From the NCBI RefSeq assembly GCF_000215745.1, contig NC_015663.1, positions 2,046,001 to 2,110,000 on the forward strand: a DNA stretch of 64,000 nt, in the 5' to 3' direction. Positions 39,283 through 48,563 of the stretch are shown one piece after another. This stretch comes from Klebsiella aerogenes KCTC 2190. GTDB lineage: Bacteria; Pseudomonadota; Gammaproteobacteria; Enterobacterales; Enterobacteriaceae. Every line of letters starts with the position of its first letter. The stretch's first letter is position 1. The position numbers and the translations under genes were made by a program. The notes beneath the pieces were generated by a model. The model had not been told where the DNA came from and ran no database searches. It worked only from the letters and a program-made list of their open reading frames with translations.

Positions 39283-39312
39283 CCGGCTTGGGCGTTTACG
39301 CCGCAAGCCGGG
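39283..39312. repeat. REP-like hairpin between convergent iolT and ABC operon
   Basis: CCGGCTTG/CAAGCCGG arms around GGCGTTTACGCC, itself palindromic. It lies between two converging transcripts and may end both. Confidence 0.65.
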
Positions 39313-39332
39313 CGCCCCGCTATAGAACTGCG

Positions 39333-40643
39333 CTACTTCACTTCTCCCAGCGCAGTCTTATCAACATAAGGTTTCATTAGCGCGTCAGCTTCCTTCTGCG
39401 CCGCCTGTACCGCGGCTTCCGGCGTTACTTTAGCATCGTTGACCACCGCCGCCAGCTGGTTCTCCATCGCCTTACGCACGGCGACGGTCTCCCAGGTGGA
39501 GTACCACGGATGCGCATACTTCAGCTGTTCAAGGGCGATCGCTGCTCGTGGATCCTGCTGCAGATAAGCTTTCATCTCCGGCGTATCGTAAGAAGCCTTA
39601 CGCGGCGAAAAGTAGCCGGTAAAGCGGCTCCACGCGCCGTTTACCTGCGGGCTCACCAGATAAGTCAGGAACTGGTAGGCCGCTTTCTTCTGCGCGTCGT
39701 TGATGCCTTTAAAGCTCACCAGGCTGGCGCCGCCGATCGGCACCGCGCGCTGCTCTTTGGCTGGTAGCATGGCGACACCGAGTTCAAAATCTTTACTGTT
39801 CTCGCGCATAAAGCCCAGTGCGCCGGTGCTGAGCATCGCCATGCCAAGTTTGCCGGAGAAGAATGAAGCGCTGATCTGCTTCGAATTCAGTACCCCGGAA
39901 GGCATCACTTTGTCTTTGTAGATCAGATCCTGCCAGAAGCGCAGAGCGCCGATAGCGGTCGGCGAGTTGTAATAAACCTCACCCGGATAGTCTTCATTGA
40001 AATATTTACCGCCGTTGGCGCGCACCAGCGCCGAGAAGATCCAGCCGCCGTAGTCGTCGTTGGTCGACGGCAGCATGATCCCCCACTGGCCTTTGCTCTC
40101 ATCGGTCAGCTTTTTGGCATCAGACAGCAGCTCGGCCCAGGTCTGCGGTGGTTGCGCGATCCCCGCCCGATCGAACAGCGTCTTGTTGTAGTAGAGGATC
40201 GGTGTCGAGTTATGGAACGGGATCGCATAGGTGGTGCCCATCACCTGGGCGTTCTTATGCATCGCGGGCCAGAACTCCTTTTGCAGAAAATCGCCAGCCT
40301 TTTGATCGCCATATTTAAATAGTTCGTCCATCGGCAGGATCTCATCCTTCAGCGCCAGATCGGTAGTGAAGTTGGCGGACATGATCACCAGCGCCGGCGG
40401 TTGTCCGGCCTTCTGTGCGGATTCGGCTTTGATCTTGGTGGTGTCATAGTTGCCGGTGAAGATGCCGCGTACTTCGACATCCTGCTGCGAGTCGTTGAAC
40501 GCTTTAATAACGCGTGTCATCTCCATCGTCAGCTTGCCGTCTACCGGAGCCGGGAACATGAAGTCTATTTTCTCTTTCGCCAGCGCCGCACCGCTCAGAG
40601 CGAGGCTGAGCCCAACCGTCAGGGCGGTTAAGGGGTTAAACAT
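39333..40643 (-). CDS. Ugp-like periplasmic substrate-binding protein
   Basis: Product of 436 residues with a signal peptide of about 22 residues (ending ALA) and a family 1 solute-binding fold like UgpB: FMFPAPVDGK at the mature start, FTGNYDTTKIK, and IPFHNSTPILYYN. These aromatic and serine-rich strands bind sn-glycerol 3-phosphate or glycerophosphodiesters in UgpB. It is the last gene of the ABC operon and overlaps the upstream ATPase gene by 8 bp. It is a paralogue-type system rather than ugp itself, because gene order differs and gpdQ is included. Confidence 0.83.
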   Translation of the reverse strand: MFNPLTALTVGLSLALSGAALAKEKIDFMFPAPVDGKLTMEMTRVIKAFNDSQQDVEVRGIFTGNYDTTKIKAESAQKAGQPPALVIMSANFTTDLALKDEILPMDELFKYGDQKAGDFLQKEFWPAMHKNAQVMGTTYAIPFHNSTPILYYNKTLFDRAGIAQPPQTWAELLSDAKKLTDESKGQWGIMLPSTNDDYGGWIFSALVRANGGKYFNEDYPGEVYYNSPTAIGALRFWQDLIYKDKVMPSGVLNSKQISASFFSGKLGMAMLSTGALGFMRENSKDFELGVAMLPAKEQRAVPIGGASLVSFKGINDAQKKAAYQFLTYLVSPQVNGAWSRFTGYFSPRKASYDTPEMKAYLQQDPRAAIALEQLKYAHPWYSTWETVAVRKAMENQLAAVVNDAKVTPEAAVQAAQKEADALMKPYVDKTALGEVK

Positions 40644-41709
40644 GGTCTGTCTCCATCAGTAAATTATGCTGGGTCTCAGCATGAAAAAGATGCACATCGG
40701 CAGGCGAGAAGCCGAGGATCAGCGATTCGCCTTTTTCAGGTACCGTGCCACGGTGGCGGCGGCTAAAGCGCAGGGTGCCGATCGGGGTGCTGACGTGGAG
40801 CAGATAATCGGCTCCCATCAGTTCTCGTTGCAGGACGGTGCCCGGCAGGCGCAGATGGCCTTGCTCCACGCGGTCGGTAATATGTTCCGGGCGAATGCCC
40901 AGCCAGACGCGGGTCTGGCTGCGGTGGCGCGGCGGTAGCGGATGGCGTAGTTCGCCAAGCTGAACGTTGCCGTCAACGCAGGGAAGTGATAGCAGGTTCA
41001 TCGCTGGCGAACCGATAAATCCGGCCACGAACAGATTGGCCGGGTTGGCATACAGATATTCTGGCCGTCCTACCTGTTGCACGTGGCCGCCGTTCATCAC
41101 CACGATGCGGTCGGCCATCGACATGGCCTCGGTCTGATCGTGGGTGACGTAGACGGTACTGGTTTTCAACTGCTGGTGGAGGTCCATAATGCTGTCACGG
41201 ACTTCGCTGCGCAGGCGGGCGTCGAGGTTGGACAGCGGTTCATCCATTAAGAACAGCCGCGGATTACGCACGATCGCCCGCGCCATCGCTACCCGCTGCC
41301 GTTGGCCGCCGGAGAGCTTAGCCGGTTTGCGATCGAGCAGCGCCTCCAGCTGCAGCATCTGCGCGACTTTATCTACCCGCGGCTGCCAGCCGCTTTTTTC
41401 TTCCTTACGCACCTTCATGCCGAAGGTGATGTTGTCGCGCACCGAGAGATGTGGAAACAACGCATAGTTCTGGAAGATCATCGCAAAATTGCGTTCTCGC
41501 GGCGTGGTGTCGGTGATGTTCTCACCATGCAACCAGATTTCGCCTTCACTGACCTGCTCCAGCCCGGCAAGCAGGCGCAGCAGGGTGCTTTTACCGCAGC
41601 CCGACGGGCCGACCAGCACCACAAATTCGCCTTCGTGAATATCAAGCGACAGCGCGCTGAGCGCGGGTTTACCGTCGAAATGTTTACTGATGTTTTGCAG
41701 ACTGAGCAT
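40636..41709 (-). CDS. Ugp-like ABC transporter ATPase
   Basis: Product of 356 residues of the MalK/UgpC type: Walker A GPSGCGKST, Q-loop NYALFP, signature LSGGQRQR, Walker B LFLMDEP and switch His THD, then a C-terminal TOBE-like regulatory domain with IRPEHI. The ATG at 41709 is chosen since the 41-codon upstream extension is unrelated to the family. It lies 5 bp after gpdQ on the same strand and powers the two permeases of the operon. Confidence 0.9.
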   Translation of the reverse strand: MLSLQNISKHFDGKPALSALSLDIHEGEFVVLVGPSGCGKSTLLRLLAGLEQVSEGEIWLHGENITDTTPRERNFAMIFQNYALFPHLSVRDNITFGMKVRKEEKSGWQPRVDKVAQMLQLEALLDRKPAKLSGGQRQRVAMARAIVRNPRLFLMDEPLSNLDARLRSEVRDSIMDLHQQLKTSTVYVTHDQTEAMSMADRIVVMNGGHVQQVGRPEYLYANPANLFVAGFIGSPAMNLLSLPCVDGNVQLGELRHPLPPRHRSQTRVWLGIRPEHITDRVEQGHLRLPGTVLQRELMGADYLLHVSTPIGTLRFSRRHRGTVPEKGESLILGFSPADVHLFHAETQHNLLMETDHV

Positions 41710-41714
41710 GGCGG

Positions 41715-42539
41715 TTAGCGCTCTTCCGTTGGACAACTGATGTTTTCGTCGTACAGCCACGGCCCGGCGTAGTGGGCCAGCGAGTGCTGGTAGCTCACCC
41801 ATTGCTCGCCGACCTGGCGGTGCATCAGGCACGAAGCCGGCGAGAGATCGTAATACGGGCGAGTGTCTTCGTGGCAGTAAGGCACCTGATGGACGGTGCC
41901 GGGGAGGGTGGAGATCAGCGCCTGGCGATACTGGGTCATGGTCAGGCTATGGTTATGACCGCAGAAGATGCGCGTCAGCGACGGGAAACGTTCCACCAGC
42001 GCCAGCAGACGGTGGCCGTTTTCGCAGGCAATCGGGTCCATCTGCGCGTTGCCCAGCGGCAGCGGCGGGTGGTGCATAAAGATCGTTGCCGGTTTGTCGC
42101 CGCCGTCAAACAGCTGCGCTTCCAGCCAGCTAATGGTCTCGTCGGTCAGCCAGCCTTTTGAAGTGCCGGCGCGGCTGGAGTCGATAAACAGCAGGCGGGT
42201 AGCGAAGTCGTCAACCGCATAGCGCATATTATTGGCATCGCTACCGAGCTGTGGGCACAGCGGCTGCAGGTACTCCAGAAACAGCGCTTTATCATCGTGG
42301 TTGCCGGGGATGAGATACAGCGGATAGTTCAGGCTGCCGAGGATCTGGCGGGCGATCTGATACTCCTCCGGACGGCCGCAGTTGACGATATCGCCGCTCA
42401 CCACCACCGCATCCGGGCGTTCGCGCAGCGCGTTAAGTTGAGAAACCACATCAGCATTGGCGGCGTTGACGTCGATAAAGCCGTACAGCTTCTCGCCGCG
42501 GCTGCGGAAATGGGTATCGGAAATGTGCGCTAACAGCAT
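41715..42539 (-). CDS. gpdQ: Glycerophosphodiesterase GpdQ
   Basis: Binuclear metallophosphatase that hydrolyses glycerophosphodiesters to sn-glycerol 3-phosphate and the alcohol. All metal ligands known for Enterobacter aerogenes GpdQ fall at the same numbers: Asp8, His10, Asp50, Asn80, His156, His195, His197. The 274 residues are, from memory, almost identical to that enzyme, which is the best species clue in the window. It is embedded between permease and ATPase genes of the ABC operon, so hydrolysis is coupled to uptake. No signal peptide, so it is cytoplasmic. Confidence 0.96.
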   Translation of the reverse strand: MLLAHISDTHFRSRGEKLYGFIDVNAANADVVSQLNALRERPDAVVVSGDIVNCGRPEEYQIARQILGSLNYPLYLIPGNHDDKALFLEYLQPLCPQLGSDANNMRYAVDDFATRLLFIDSSRAGTSKGWLTDETISWLEAQLFDGGDKPATIFMHHPPLPLGNAQMDPIACENGHRLLALVERFPSLTRIFCGHNHSLTMTQYRQALISTLPGTVHQVPYCHEDTRPYYDLSPASCLMHRQVGEQWVSYQHSLAHYAGPWLYDENISCPTEER

Positions 42540-42549
42540 GAATAACTCC

Positions 42550-43437
42550 TTATTTGATCCCGGAGAAGCCGAAGCTTCGCAGGAACTGTTTCTGGAAAAG
42601 GATGAACGCCAGCATCAGCGGCAGGCAGACCATCAGCGTCCCGGCGCCGATGGTGCCCCACTGGCCGCCGGATTCAGCGCCCATGGCGAAAGAGACCAGC
42701 CCGACCGTCAGCACCTGCTTATCGGGATCGTTAAGCATCATCAGCGGCCACAGGTACTCGTTCCAGTGGTAGGTAATGCTGACGGTGGCGAAGGCCAGCA
42801 CCGATGGCCAGGACATCGGCAGCAGTACGCGGAATAGCACCTGCCACCAGCGGCATCCCTCCATCAGCGCTGCCTCTTCCAGCTCTTTCGGGATGGCGAG
42901 GAACGCCTGGCGCATCAGAAACACGCCGAACGCCGAGGTAAAGTAAGGCATCATCACGCCGGTCAGAGTGTTGAGCAGGCCGAAGGTTTTCAGAGTCAGC
43001 ATGTTCGGCACCATCATCACCACCGGCATGATCATCAGCTGGACGAGAAACAGCAGAAACAGCGTTTTCTTGCCGCGAAATTCGTGGCAGGCGAAGACGT
43101 AGCCGGCGGTGGTGATGGTGAGTAGCTGCACGAAGAAAGTGCCGAAGGTAAAGATAAGGGTGTTGGCGTACAGGCTCAGCCAGTCGGCGCTGTCCCAGGC
43201 GTCGCGGAAGTTATCGAGAGTCAGCGGCAGACGGGGCAGCAATGAGGCCATATCTTCGCCGAAGGTGGTGGCGCTGAACGAGGTCGCCAGCATCCAGATA
43301 AACGGGCTCACCCATAGCAGCGCCAGGCAGCACATGATTACCGTCAGGGTAAAGGGCTGCGAGCGACGCAGGCGCAACCACAGCGGACGCGAAGCGGCGG
43401 GCGAGCGGACCATCAGCGGCGAGATTTCAGCGCTCAT
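42550..43437 (-). CDS. Ugp-like ABC permease (UgpE/MalG type)
   Basis: Product of 295 residues with six hydrophobic helices and the EAA cytoplasmic loop ([17 protein letters not shown], about 195-212) that contacts the ATPase. The long N-terminal cytoplasmic segment before the first helix is typical of the MalG/UgpE half. It overlaps the other permease gene by 11 bp and is followed by gpdQ after 10 bp. Confidence 0.88.
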   Translation of the reverse strand: MSAEISPLMVRSPAASRPLWLRLRRSQPFTLTVIMCCLALLWVSPFIWMLATSFSATTFGEDMASLLPRLPLTLDNFRDAWDSADWLSLYANTLIFTFGTFFVQLLTITTAGYVFACHEFRGKKTLFLLFLVQLMIMPVVMMVPNMLTLKTFGLLNTLTGVMMPYFTSAFGVFLMRQAFLAIPKELEEAALMEGCRWWQVLFRVLLPMSWPSVLAFATVSITYHWNEYLWPLMMLNDPDKQVLTVGLVSFAMGAESGGQWGTIGAGTLMVCLPLMLAFILFQKQFLRSFGFSGIK

Positions 43438-44299
43438 AGTGGGCTCCTTTTTCCAGCAATTTCAGGTTAATCAGCGAGAAGGCAAACAACCCGGCCAGCG
43501 TCAGGAAGGTGGCGGCGGAGGCTTTGCCAAGGTCGTGGGTATCCCAGGCGAGATTCTGGATGTAATAGAGCAGCACGGTCGTGGCGTTATCCGGCCCGCC
43601 GCGCGTCATCACCGCGACGTGATCAATCTGGGTAATGGAGTAAATCAGCGCGGTGGTGATAACAAAGCTCAGCGTCGGGCGCAGCAGCGGCAGCGTGACC
43701 TTAAAAAACACCTGGGTGCGGCTGGCCCCTTCCATCAGCGCCGCTTCCCGCGTTGAGGCCGGAATGCTCTGCAGCCCGGCGAGGAAAAACAGCATGTAGT
43801 AGCCAGCGAATTTCCACACGCCAATCAGCGCCAGCGCCAGCAGCGCGCTGTTGCTGCGCCCCAGCCAGTTGTTGTTCTGAGGGCCAAATAGCTTCGCCAG
43901 ATAGTGATCGAGCAGGCCGAGGCCGGGCATAAAAATAAACAGCCACAGCGCGGCGGCGCTAACCATCGGGATAATCATCGGGAAGAAAAAGGCGGTGCGC
44001 AGCCAGCGGTTGACGCGGTGATTCTCGCTCAGCGCCACCGCCAGCAGCAGGGCGAGCGTCACGCCGGGTACCACCGTCAGCAGGATATAGAGCAGATTAT
44101 TGACCAGCGATTGCCAGAAAACGCCGTCGGCAAACAGGCGGGCGAAGTTATCCAGCCCGACGTACTGTGCGCCGTCGCTGGCCATGCGGGTATCAAACAG
44201 GCTGTCATAGACCGAACGGCCAAGCGGAAACCAGGTAAACAGCAGTAAAAACAACAGGGAAGGCGACAGTATCAGCCAGGGGAGCCAGCGCTTATTCAT
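43427..44299 (-). CDS. Ugp-like ABC permease (UgpA/MalF type)
   Basis: First gene of the operon; 290 residues, six helices, EAA loop TREAALMEGASRTQVF. It begins with a short cytoplasmic end (MNKRWLPWL), as in UgpA. Substrate specificity is inferred from the operon partner GpdQ and the UgpB-like binding protein. The 142-bp upstream gap contains the ahr terminator and presumably the operon promoter. Confidence 0.88.
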   Translation of the reverse strand: MNKRWLPWLILSPSLLFLLLFTWFPLGRSVYDSLFDTRMASDGAQYVGLDNFARLFADGVFWQSLVNNLLYILLTVVPGVTLALLLAVALSENHRVNRWLRTAFFFPMIIPMVSAAALWLFIFMPGLGLLDHYLAKLFGPQNNNWLGRSNSALLALALIGVWKFAGYYMLFFLAGLQSIPASTREAALMEGASRTQVFFKVTLPLLRPTLSFVITTALIYSITQIDHVAVMTRGGPDNATTVLLYYIQNLAWDTHDLGKASAATFLTLAGLFAFSLINLKLLEKGAHYER

Positions 44300-44405
44300 G
44301 GTGACGGGCGTCTCGTTCAGGCGTTTATGGAAGCCCGGATTGTGGGAAGCGATGACTACAGAGGAATGGCGGGGAGATGACGGTTTGATGAAGCAAGAAG
44401 AAAAG

Positions 44406-44430
44406 CGCCGGGCGCACGGGACGCCCGGCG
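44406..44430 (-). terminator. ahr terminator
   Basis: CGCCGGGCG/CGCCCGGCG nine-base arms; on the minus strand followed by CTTTTCTT. It lies just past the ahr stop. Confidence 0.8.
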
Positions 44431-44441
44431 ATAAATACCAA

Positions 44442-45461
44442 TCAGAAGTCGGCTTTTAATACCGCGCGATAGCGGGCTTTGCCTTCGCGCACGTGTTTCA
44501 GCGCTTCGTTAATTTGCGACATCGGGAACAGTTCGGTTGTTGGCGCCACTTTGCTACGCCCGGCGAATTTCATCAGCTTACGCAGTTCGGACGGATTACC
44601 GGTCGCCGAGCCGGAGATGCTGCGGTCGCCGCCGATCAGGGTAAAGGCCGGTACCGGGAACGGCTTCATCACCGCGCCGACGGTGTGGAAGTTGCCGCCG
44701 TAGGCCAGCGCCTGGAAGTACGGCTGCCAGTCGAGATCCACCGCCACGGTGTTGATGATCAGATCGAACTGACCGGCCAGCGCGGTTAACGCCTGCGGAT
44801 CGCGGCTGTTCACCACGCGGTCGGCACCCATTGCCAGCACTTCCTGCTCTTTCGCCGGGTTGGAACTGAAAGCGGTTACTTCCGCCCCCATCGCCCGCAG
44901 CAGTTTAATCGCGATATGGCCGAGGCCGCCGATACCAATCACGCCGACGCGGCTGGTAGCGGTAACGTGGTGGGTCAGCAGCGGTTTGAAGACGGTGATG
45001 CCGCCGCACAGCATCGGGCCGGCGGAAGCCAGATCGATGCTCTCCGGCAGCGGGATCACCCATTGCCAGTCGGCGCGCAGCTTATCGGCGAAGCCGCCGC
45101 GGTTCATAATGGTCGGTACAGAGCCTTCCAGGCAGTTGATCTGATTGCCGCTGATACAGGCGTCGCAGTGGCCGCAACTGCGCGCCGTCCAGCCGATCCC
45201 GACCTTCTGACCAATCTTCAGCCCTTTATCCCGTGCCGCGCTGCCCAGCGCCGCCACCCGACCAATAACCTCGTGACCGGCGACCAGTGGGTAGCTCGAC
45301 ATGCCCCATTCGTTATCGATCATCGACAGGTCCGAATGACAAATCCCGCAGTACTCCACTTCGACTTCGACATCTTCCGGCAACAGTTCGCCGGCATCGT
45401 ACTCCCACAGCGACAGATCGGCGCCCGCTTCTTTGGCGGCGTAACTTTTAATGATGCTCAT
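44442..45461 (-). CDS. ahr: NADPH-dependent aldehyde reductase Ahr
   Basis: Zinc-dependent medium-chain alcohol dehydrogenase, 339 residues, same length as E. coli Ahr (YjgB), which reduces many aldehydes with NADPH. Catalytic zinc ligands in CGICHSD and GHEVIG; four structural-zinc cysteines from [15 protein letters not shown]; Rossmann motif [12 protein letters not shown] 45461 gives [13 protein letters not shown] as in Ahr; the upstream open frame overlaps sulP. Next to leuX as in K-12. Confidence 0.94.
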   Translation of the reverse strand: MSIIKSYAAKEAGADLSLWEYDAGELLPEDVEVEVEYCGICHSDLSMIDNEWGMSSYPLVAGHEVIGRVAALGSAARDKGLKIGQKVGIGWTARSCGHCDACISGNQINCLEGSVPTIMNRGGFADKLRADWQWVIPLPESIDLASAGPMLCGGITVFKPLLTHHVTATSRVGVIGIGGLGHIAIKLLRAMGAEVTAFSSNPAKEQEVLAMGADRVVNSRDPQALTALAGQFDLIINTVAVDLDWQPYFQALAYGGNFHTVGAVMKPFPVPAFTLIGGDRSISGSATGNPSELRKLMKFAGRSKVAPTTELFPMSQINEALKHVREGKARYRAVLKADF

Positions 45462-45574
45462 GTTTGTTTCCTTGGGGTTGGCGTAGTAACGAAGAAAGTG
45501 TAGAGCATGGCAACAGGCGTCGCTTGGCATTAGGAGGGGTGGATAAGCGGGCGGACCAGCCGCCCGGGAGACGG

Positions 45575-47044
45575 TCAGCGGCTGGCAAGCGGCCACTGAT
45601 TGAGGCGGATACCGCGCTGCGGCGCGCTCTCGGCAAAATCATCCAGCACCGCCTGCACATCCGGGTCAAGATAGCCGACGTTATCGTGCTCGACGATCAC
45701 CACGCTCTTTTCCGGAATTTTCGCCAGCAGCGCCAGCAGATGTGGATTGTGTAAAAAGGTCAGGTTTTGCTGGATGCGCAGCACGTAGTGGTCGTCGTAG
45801 CGCGCCAGCTGCAGCGAATGGCGATGGCTACGCCAGATGCTGAACGCCACCTGGGTGGCGAGGCCAATCCCGATCCCCGCCAGCATGCCGAAGCCGATAA
45901 TCCCGCCAATGGTGGCAAGGAAGGGGACGTACTGTGCGGCGCCCTGGCGGAACTGTTCAATGAACAGCCGCGGCGTCGCCAGCTTATAGCCGGTGTACAG
46001 CAGTACGGCAGCGAGGCTGGCGAGTGGGATTAACGTCAGCAGGCCGCTAAACCACAGTCCGCAGATCAGTAGCAGCACGCCGTGGATAAAGATCGACAGT
46101 TTGCTTTGAGCGCCGTTGCTGACGTTGACCGAGCTGCGGACGATGACCGCGGTGATCGGCATCGCCCCTAGTACGCCGGAGAGCAGGTTGCCGACGCCCT
46201 GGGCGACCATTTCGCGGTTCGGCGAAGGCGGCGGATTTTGCGGACGCAGTTTTTTCAGCGCCTCCTGACTGAGCAGGGTTTCGAGGCTGGCGACCAGCGC
46301 GAGGGTCAGTGCCACCACCCACACCGACGGATTACGCCACGCGCTCCACGCAGGAGACTCCAGCTCGCCCAGCAGATCGCCGAGGCTACCGAACTCCGGC
46401 AGGGTAATGCGCGGCAGAGCGGCAAGCTGCTGCGGCGCGGCCTGGGTCATTAATACGGTGGTGGCACAACCGAGTAGGACAGCGATCAGCGGGCCGGGGA
46501 TCCAGCGCAGGCTCTTCACGCGGCGGATAAGCGGCGAACCCCACAGCCATAGCACCAGCAGGCCGCCCAAGGCGACGGCGATAGCACTGAGGGAGAAGGT
46601 GGCGTTACCCTGCACGATATCGGCGAGCTCGGTCTCTTCTGCGCTGCCAAGCGCGACGGGGATCTGCTGCATAATTAGCAGGATGCCGATTGCCGCCAGC
46701 ATACCTTTGATGACGCTGGCGGGAACCAGCGAGATAAAGCGCCCGGCCCGCAGGATGCCGAACAGCAGCTGCAGCACGCCGGCCAGCACCAGCGCCATCA
46801 GGAAGACGGAGAAGGAACCCAGGGATTCAATAGCGGCGACGACGATGGTGACCAGTCCGGCGGCGGGGCCGCTGACGGCGAAGCGGGAGGGGCTGAGGGC
46901 GGTGACGACCAGGCCGCCGATGATACCGGTTAGCAGACCGACAAAGGGCGGTAAGCCGCTGGCCTGGGCGATGCCGAGGCACAGCGGCAGGGCGACAAGG
47001 AAGACGACAATGCCTGCGAGAGAGTCCTGACGAAGAGTATTCAT
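45575..47044 (-). CDS. SulP-family anion (probably bicarbonate) transporter
   Basis: Product of 489 residues with an N-terminal membrane domain of about 12-14 segments ([26 protein letters not shown] motif of SulP helix 3) and a short C-terminal STAS-like domain (about 400-489). SulP proteins carry sulfate, bicarbonate or dicarboxylates. The 4-bp overlap with a carbonic anhydrase gene indicates translational coupling and points to bicarbonate/CO2 handling (inference). The STAS part is short. Confidence 0.88.
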   Translation of the reverse strand: MNTLRQDSLAGIVVFLVALPLCLGIAQASGLPPFVGLLTGIIGGLVVTALSPSRFAVSGPAAGLVTIVVAAIESLGSFSVFLMALVLAGVLQLLFGILRAGRFISLVPASVIKGMLAAIGILLIMQQIPVALGSAEETELADIVQGNATFSLSAIAVALGGLLVLWLWGSPLIRRVKSLRWIPGPLIAVLLGCATTVLMTQAAPQQLAALPRITLPEFGSLGDLLGELESPAWSAWRNPSVWVVALTLALVASLETLLSQEALKKLRPQNPPPSPNREMVAQGVGNLLSGVLGAMPITAVIVRSSVNVSNGAQSKLSIFIHGVLLLICGLWFSGLLTLIPLASLAAVLLYTGYKLATPRLFIEQFRQGAAQYVPFLATIGGIIGFGMLAGIGIGLATQVAFSIWRSHRHSLQLARYDDHYVLRIQQNLTFLHNPHLLALLAKIPEKSVVIVEHDNVGYLDPDVQAVLDDFAESAPQRGIRLNQWPLASR

Positions 47045-47685
47045 GGGGCATGCTCCTGAGGTGAGAGGTGTTCGACGAGAGTGGTCAGATGGCCGGATGC
47101 CAGATCGTAGACGCAGCCGTGCAGGCTGAGCGGCCGTCCGCTGGCGAGCAGCGTCTGTACGGGTTCACAGTCAAGCAGGCGGCTGAACTGGGCGCGAACG
47201 TTGGCCTCCACCAGGGCGTTGAGCGCTTCGGCCGCGTCGGCGTCAGGGTCAGTGTCAGTGAGCGTCAGAGTAGCGATATCACCCTGCAGGGTATCGCGCA
47301 GCGAGCCGATGCGGCGGGCCAGCGCCGAGGACTCACGGGCTAGCGGCATCTCCGGCAACGAGAGCGCCGCCTGCACGCCGCCGCAGCCGTAGTGGCCGCA
47401 GAGCACCACCCGTTCGACCTCGAGATAGTGGAGGGCATATTGCAGTACGCTCATAAAGTTGTCGTCGGCGGGGTCAATCATGTTAGCGATATTGCGGTGG
47501 ACGAAGAGTTCGCCGGGATGGCTGCCGGTGAGCACTTCGGCGGGAACGCGGCTATCGGAGCAGCCAATCCACAGCGAATGTGGCCGCTGCCCGGCCACCA
47601 GTTTTTCAAAATATTCCGGGTCATGCTGGCACTTCTGCAGCGCCCAGCTGCGGTTACGCGCCAGTAAAGGTTTTAGGGTAGTCAC
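47041..47685 (-). CDS. Beta-class carbonic anhydrase
   Basis: Interconverts CO2 and bicarbonate. The 214-residue product has the zinc ligands Cys42, His98 and Cys101 and the catalytic Asp44-Arg46 dyad (CSDSR, HYGCGG). Similar to Can/CynT types; a paralogue assignment is not attempted. First gene of a two-gene operon with the SulP transporter. No cyn genes are seen. Confidence 0.95.
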   Translation of the reverse strand: MTTLKPLLARNRSWALQKCQHDPEYFEKLVAGQRPHSLWIGCSDSRVPAEVLTGSHPGELFVHRNIANMIDPADDNFMSVLQYALHYLEVERVVLCGHYGCGGVQAALSLPEMPLARESSALARRIGSLRDTLQGDIATLTLTDTDPDADAAEALNALVEANVRAQFSRLLDCEPVQTLLASGRPLSLHGCVYDLASGHLTTLVEHLSPQEHAP

Positions 47686-48258
47686 AGTCTTTCTCCTGAT
47701 TTAATTCACCGAGTGAAGATGTCCATCGAGACTCGTACAGCGACTAGTAAAAATAGTATTTACCGGAACTTTCACGCCTGAGGAAAATCCTGGAATAAAG
47801 TACGAACACAAAACTTTTCATTAATGTAAAGTTATAAAAATATTGACGTAATTAATAAATTCTTAAGGATTGCGGTAATAAGAAAAAGCGATGGAGTAGT
47901 TTTTTATGGAATATATAAATTAATTACATTAATTATTCTGGAATCTTATATTGAGTGCTCGAGGAAGCGTAAATACTTATGGTGGGCGGCGATAAAACGT
48001 TGGCGCGATGAGGGTGTAATGTGAGATGGATTTGAGAAAAATTGGGGCGGGATTGGTGATGTGTTGGTCGTAGGGGCAGGGAAGTGAAGGCCAGGGAGCC
48101 GGTTTGTTGCGCATTGATGACTGAAAAATGTGACGCCGCACCGCTCGTTTATGGGATTACGCTGTTTTTTTCAACACTTAGCACTACTGATGCACGCTGT
48201 TGCTTGCATGGCGGCTATCGACAGGTATAATCCAAAACGTTTTCCGTATCCCTTCAGT
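47686..48258. other. 573-bp AT-rich intergenic region before leuX
   Basis: No credible gene. Positions 47740-47950 are notably AT-rich, with many TTAATTA runs, and probably hold the carbonic anhydrase promoter and perhaps H-NS binding. The right part, 48190-48258, carries the leuX promoter. Confidence 0.6.
48204..48231 (+). promoter_or_regulatory. leuX promoter
   Basis: TTGCAT (48204-48209), a 16-bp spacer and a perfect TATAAT (48226-48231), 27 bp before the tRNA. Confidence 0.8.
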
Positions 48259-48343
48259 GCCGAAGTGGCGAAATCGGTAGACGCAGTTGATTCAAAATCA
48301 ACCGTAGAAATACGTGCCGGTTCGAGTCCGGCCTTCGGCACCA
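48259..48343 (+). tRNA. leuX: tRNA-Leu (CAA)
   Basis: Class II tRNA of 85 nt with encoded CCA. Acceptor GCCGAAG pairs with CTTCGGC; anticodon loop TTCAAAA with anticodon CAA; long variable arm; T arm GGTTCGAGTCC. Its 3' half is a classic attachment site for P4-type integrases, and an integrase remnant follows. The tRNA itself is intact. Confidence 0.97.
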
Positions 48344-48358
48344 AGTGATGCAATAATT

Positions 48359-48382
48359 AGCTGCCTAAGGGTGGCTTTTTTT
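48359..48382 (+). terminator. leuX terminator
   Basis: AGCTGCC/GGTGGCT stem with two wobble pairs, loop TAAG, then seven or more T residues, 16 bp past the tRNA. Confidence 0.75.
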
Positions 48383-48384
48383 GT

Positions 48385-48419
48385 GTCCATTTCCGTCCAA
48401 ATTCGTCCATATCCGTCTG
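48385..48419 (+). repeat. Four 10-bp-phased GTCCA repeats
   Basis: GTCCA at 48385, 48395 and 48405, then GTCTG at 48415, each exactly 10 bp apart, between the tRNA and the integrase remnant. One-turn phasing suggests protein-binding sites, for example integrase arm or excisionase sites (inference). Confidence 0.6.
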
Positions 48420-48563
48420 TAATTCAAAGATAATTTATTTTTCGGTAATAGCCATATTTATTTTATAGTCTTTCCGAGTTGGTCATTTTTCATCCATTGA
48501 CATCCACGCGATTTGGGGGCAAAAAAGGGGGCAAACCCGGTTCGATAGAGGAGTGACCCCCAA

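Noticed and set aside
45461..45596. 45-codon N-terminal extension of ahr
   Set aside because: It overlaps the 3' end of sulP and has no similarity to the alcohol dehydrogenase family; the ATG at 45461 restores the known N-terminus.
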